DNA of 64,000 nt, taken from the NCBI GenBank assembly GCA_964632495.1, contig CAZWDS010000001.1, forward strand, positions 83,680 to 147,679, read 5' to 3'. Below are positions 62,890 to 64,000 of the stretch, in pieces. The DNA is from CALKXV01 sp964632495. Lineage in GTDB: Bacteria; Pseudomonadota; Alphaproteobacteria; Rhodobacterales; Rhodobacteraceae. The position numbers and the translations under genes are program-made. The notes below the pieces were generated by a model, which saw nothing but the letters and a program-made list of their open reading frames with translations, ran no database searches and had not been told where the DNA came from. The stretch's first letter is position 1. Each line of letters starts with the position of its first letter.

Positions 62890-64000
62890 ATGGCTATCAC
62901 ATCCGCAAACCAGCTTGAGCTGTTGCAAACTGCCGAAGCGGTTGCGCGCGAAAAGATGATCGACCCCGGATTGGTGGTCGAAGCGATGGAAGAAAGCTTG
63001 GCGCGTGCGGCAAAGTCGCGGTACGGGGCCGAGATGGACATTCGCGTCAGCATTGACCGTAAGACCGGTAAGGCGACGTTTACGCGGGTGCGCACCGTTG
63101 TTGATCCCGAAGAAGAAGAGCTTGAGAACTATCAGGCGCAAATGACGCCCGAGCAGGCCAAGCAATATCTGGACGATCCAAAGCCCGGTGATACCTTTGT
63201 TGAGGAAGTGCCGCCTGTGGAAATGGGCCGGATCGCTGCTCAATCGGCCAAACAGGTGATCTTGCAGAAAGTGCGCGAAGCCGAACGCGACCGTCAGTTT
63301 GAAGAATTTCAGGATCGCGCAGGCACCATCATCAACGGTGTGGTCAAACGCGAGGAGTATGGCAACGTCATCGTCGACGTGGGTCGCGGTGAAGGCGTAT
63401 TGCGCCGAAATGAAAAGATCGGGCGGGAAAGCTATCGCCCTGGGGATCGAATCCGCTGTTTCATCAAGGATGTACGTCGCGAAGTGCGTGGCCCGCAGAT
63501 TTTCTTGTCGCGGACAGCGCCCGAGTTCATGGAAGAGTTGTTCAAGATGGAAGTGCCGGAAATCTATGACGGCATTATCGACATCAAGGCGTGCGCCCGC
63601 GATCCGGGAAGCCGGGCCAAGATCGCGGTCATTTCCTATGACAACAGTATTGATCCTGTCGGTGCCTGTGTCGGTATGCGTGGTTCACGCGTGCAGGCCG
63701 TTGTGAACGAGCTTCAGGGCGAAAAGATCGACATCATCCCGTGGAACGAGGATGCGCCGACGTTCCTGGTGAACGCGTTGCAGCCCGCAGAGGTGTCCAA
63801 GGTTGTCTTTGACGAAGACGCCGAGCGGATCGAGGTTGTTGTTCCGGAAGAGCAGTTGAGTCTTGCGATTGGTCGCCGGGGTCAGAATGTGCGTTTGGCA
63901 TCCCAGCTGACCAACCTCGACATCGACATCCTGACCGAGGAGCAGGAAATCGCGCGCCGTCAGGCCGAGTTTGAACTTCGCACCAAACTGTTCATGGACA
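62890..64000 (+). CDS. nusA: Transcription termination/antitermination protein NusA, 3' end outside window
   Basis: RNA-polymerase-binding factor with roles in pausing, termination and antitermination. The visible 370 residues cover the N-terminal domain ('LLQTAEAVAREKMIDPGLVV', 20 residues), S1 domain ('GTIINGVVKREEYGNVIVDV', 20 residues), KH1 ('ACARDPGSRAKIAVIS', 'GACVGMRGSRVQAVVNELQG', 20 residues), and KH2 with 'LSLAIGRRGQNVRLASQLT' (19 residues). The alphaproteobacterial acidic and helix-hairpin-helix C-terminus would follow beyond the edge. Confidence 0.97.
   Translation, partial: MAITSANQLELLQTAEAVAREKMIDPGLVVEAMEESLARAAKSRYGAEMDIRVSIDRKTGKATFTRVRTVVDPEEEELENYQAQMTPEQAKQYLDDPKPGDTFVEEVPPVEMGRIAAQSAKQVILQKVREAERDRQFEEFQDRAGTIINGVVKREEYGNVIVDVGRGEGVLRRNEKIGRESYRPGDRIRCFIKDVRREVRGPQIFLSRTAPEFMEELFKMEVPEIYDGIIDIKACARDPGSRAKIAVISYDNSIDPVGACVGMRGSRVQAVVNELQGEKIDIIPWNEDAPTFLVNALQPAEVSKVVFDEDAERIEVVVPEEQLSLAIGRRGQNVRLASQLTNLDIDILTEEQEIARRQAEFELRTKLFMD

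Overview
The window reads as a chromosomal segment of an alphaproteobacterium, most likely a marine Rhodobacterales (Roseobacter-group) species. Reasons: the AddAB (not RecBCD) repair pair, the block maf-aroE-coaE-dnaQ / hemJ-rho-mnmE-mnmG-rsmG-parA-parB, HemJ as the protoporphyrinogen oxidase, a Tim44-domain protein beside MltA and SecB, and a stop-to-stop palindromic repeat of a type I recall from this family. Genes are tightly packed, with many 1-26 bp overlaps. No rRNA, tRNA, CRISPR, prophage or intact insertion sequence was seen.

Layout. 1-9.6 kb: the end of a PAS protein, then a translationally coupled run tsaE-amgK-murU-addB-addA (tRNA t6A modification, muropeptide sugar salvage, double-strand-break repair). 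9.6-16.8 kb: trxA, hslV, a DM13 protein on the opposite strand, hslU, an MFS transporter, then smr-mltA-tim44 on the minus strand. 16.9-20.6 kb: fxsA, secB, and the leftward genes dnaQ-coaE-aroE-maf. 20.6-21.0 kb: a non-coding gap with DnaA-box-like 9-mers, a nested inverted repeat, GANTC sites, a CtrA-like site and an AT-rich tract. It lies exactly where transcription diverges and is my candidate chromosome origin. 21.0-28.4 kb: hemJ, rho, mnmE, mnmG, rsmG, parA, parB, with two perfect 16-bp parS sites lying inside coding DNA. 28.4-36.8 kb: hemW-rdgB-rph (minus), hrcA-grpE (plus), mutS, msrA, a sulfotransferase-like gene. 36.9-43.1 kb: argG, an HPt protein divergent from a receiver-PP2C phosphatase, two Nudix hydrolases, hslO, cca. 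43.1-48.2 kb: a structured leader with a tiny ORF ahead of a two-gene heterodimeric ABC exporter and an RNA methyltransferase. 48.2-56.9 kb: envelope and stress genes (two L,D-transpeptidases, two CAP proteins), hemH, comF-grxC-nitrilase-marR, ubiG, pip.

56.9-62.3 kb is a decaying island. It holds remnants of a CDGSH iron-sulfur protein, a ferric-reductase-like membrane protein, a siderophore-interacting protein, three SnoaL/NTF2-like secreted proteins, an Ig-like protein, another secreted protein, and a LysR regulator. They are broken by in-frame stops, frameshifts and deletions. The LysR gene also carries a 101-bp inversion bounded by a 5-bp inverted repeat; flipping it back in silico restores the HTH-to-linker reading frame. 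The window ends in rimP-nusA, with nusA cut by the edge.

Other notable signals are an approximately 80-bp element present three times, each time filling a gap between convergent genes and supplying the minus-strand gene's stop codon, and an hslVU pair split by an opposite-strand gene.
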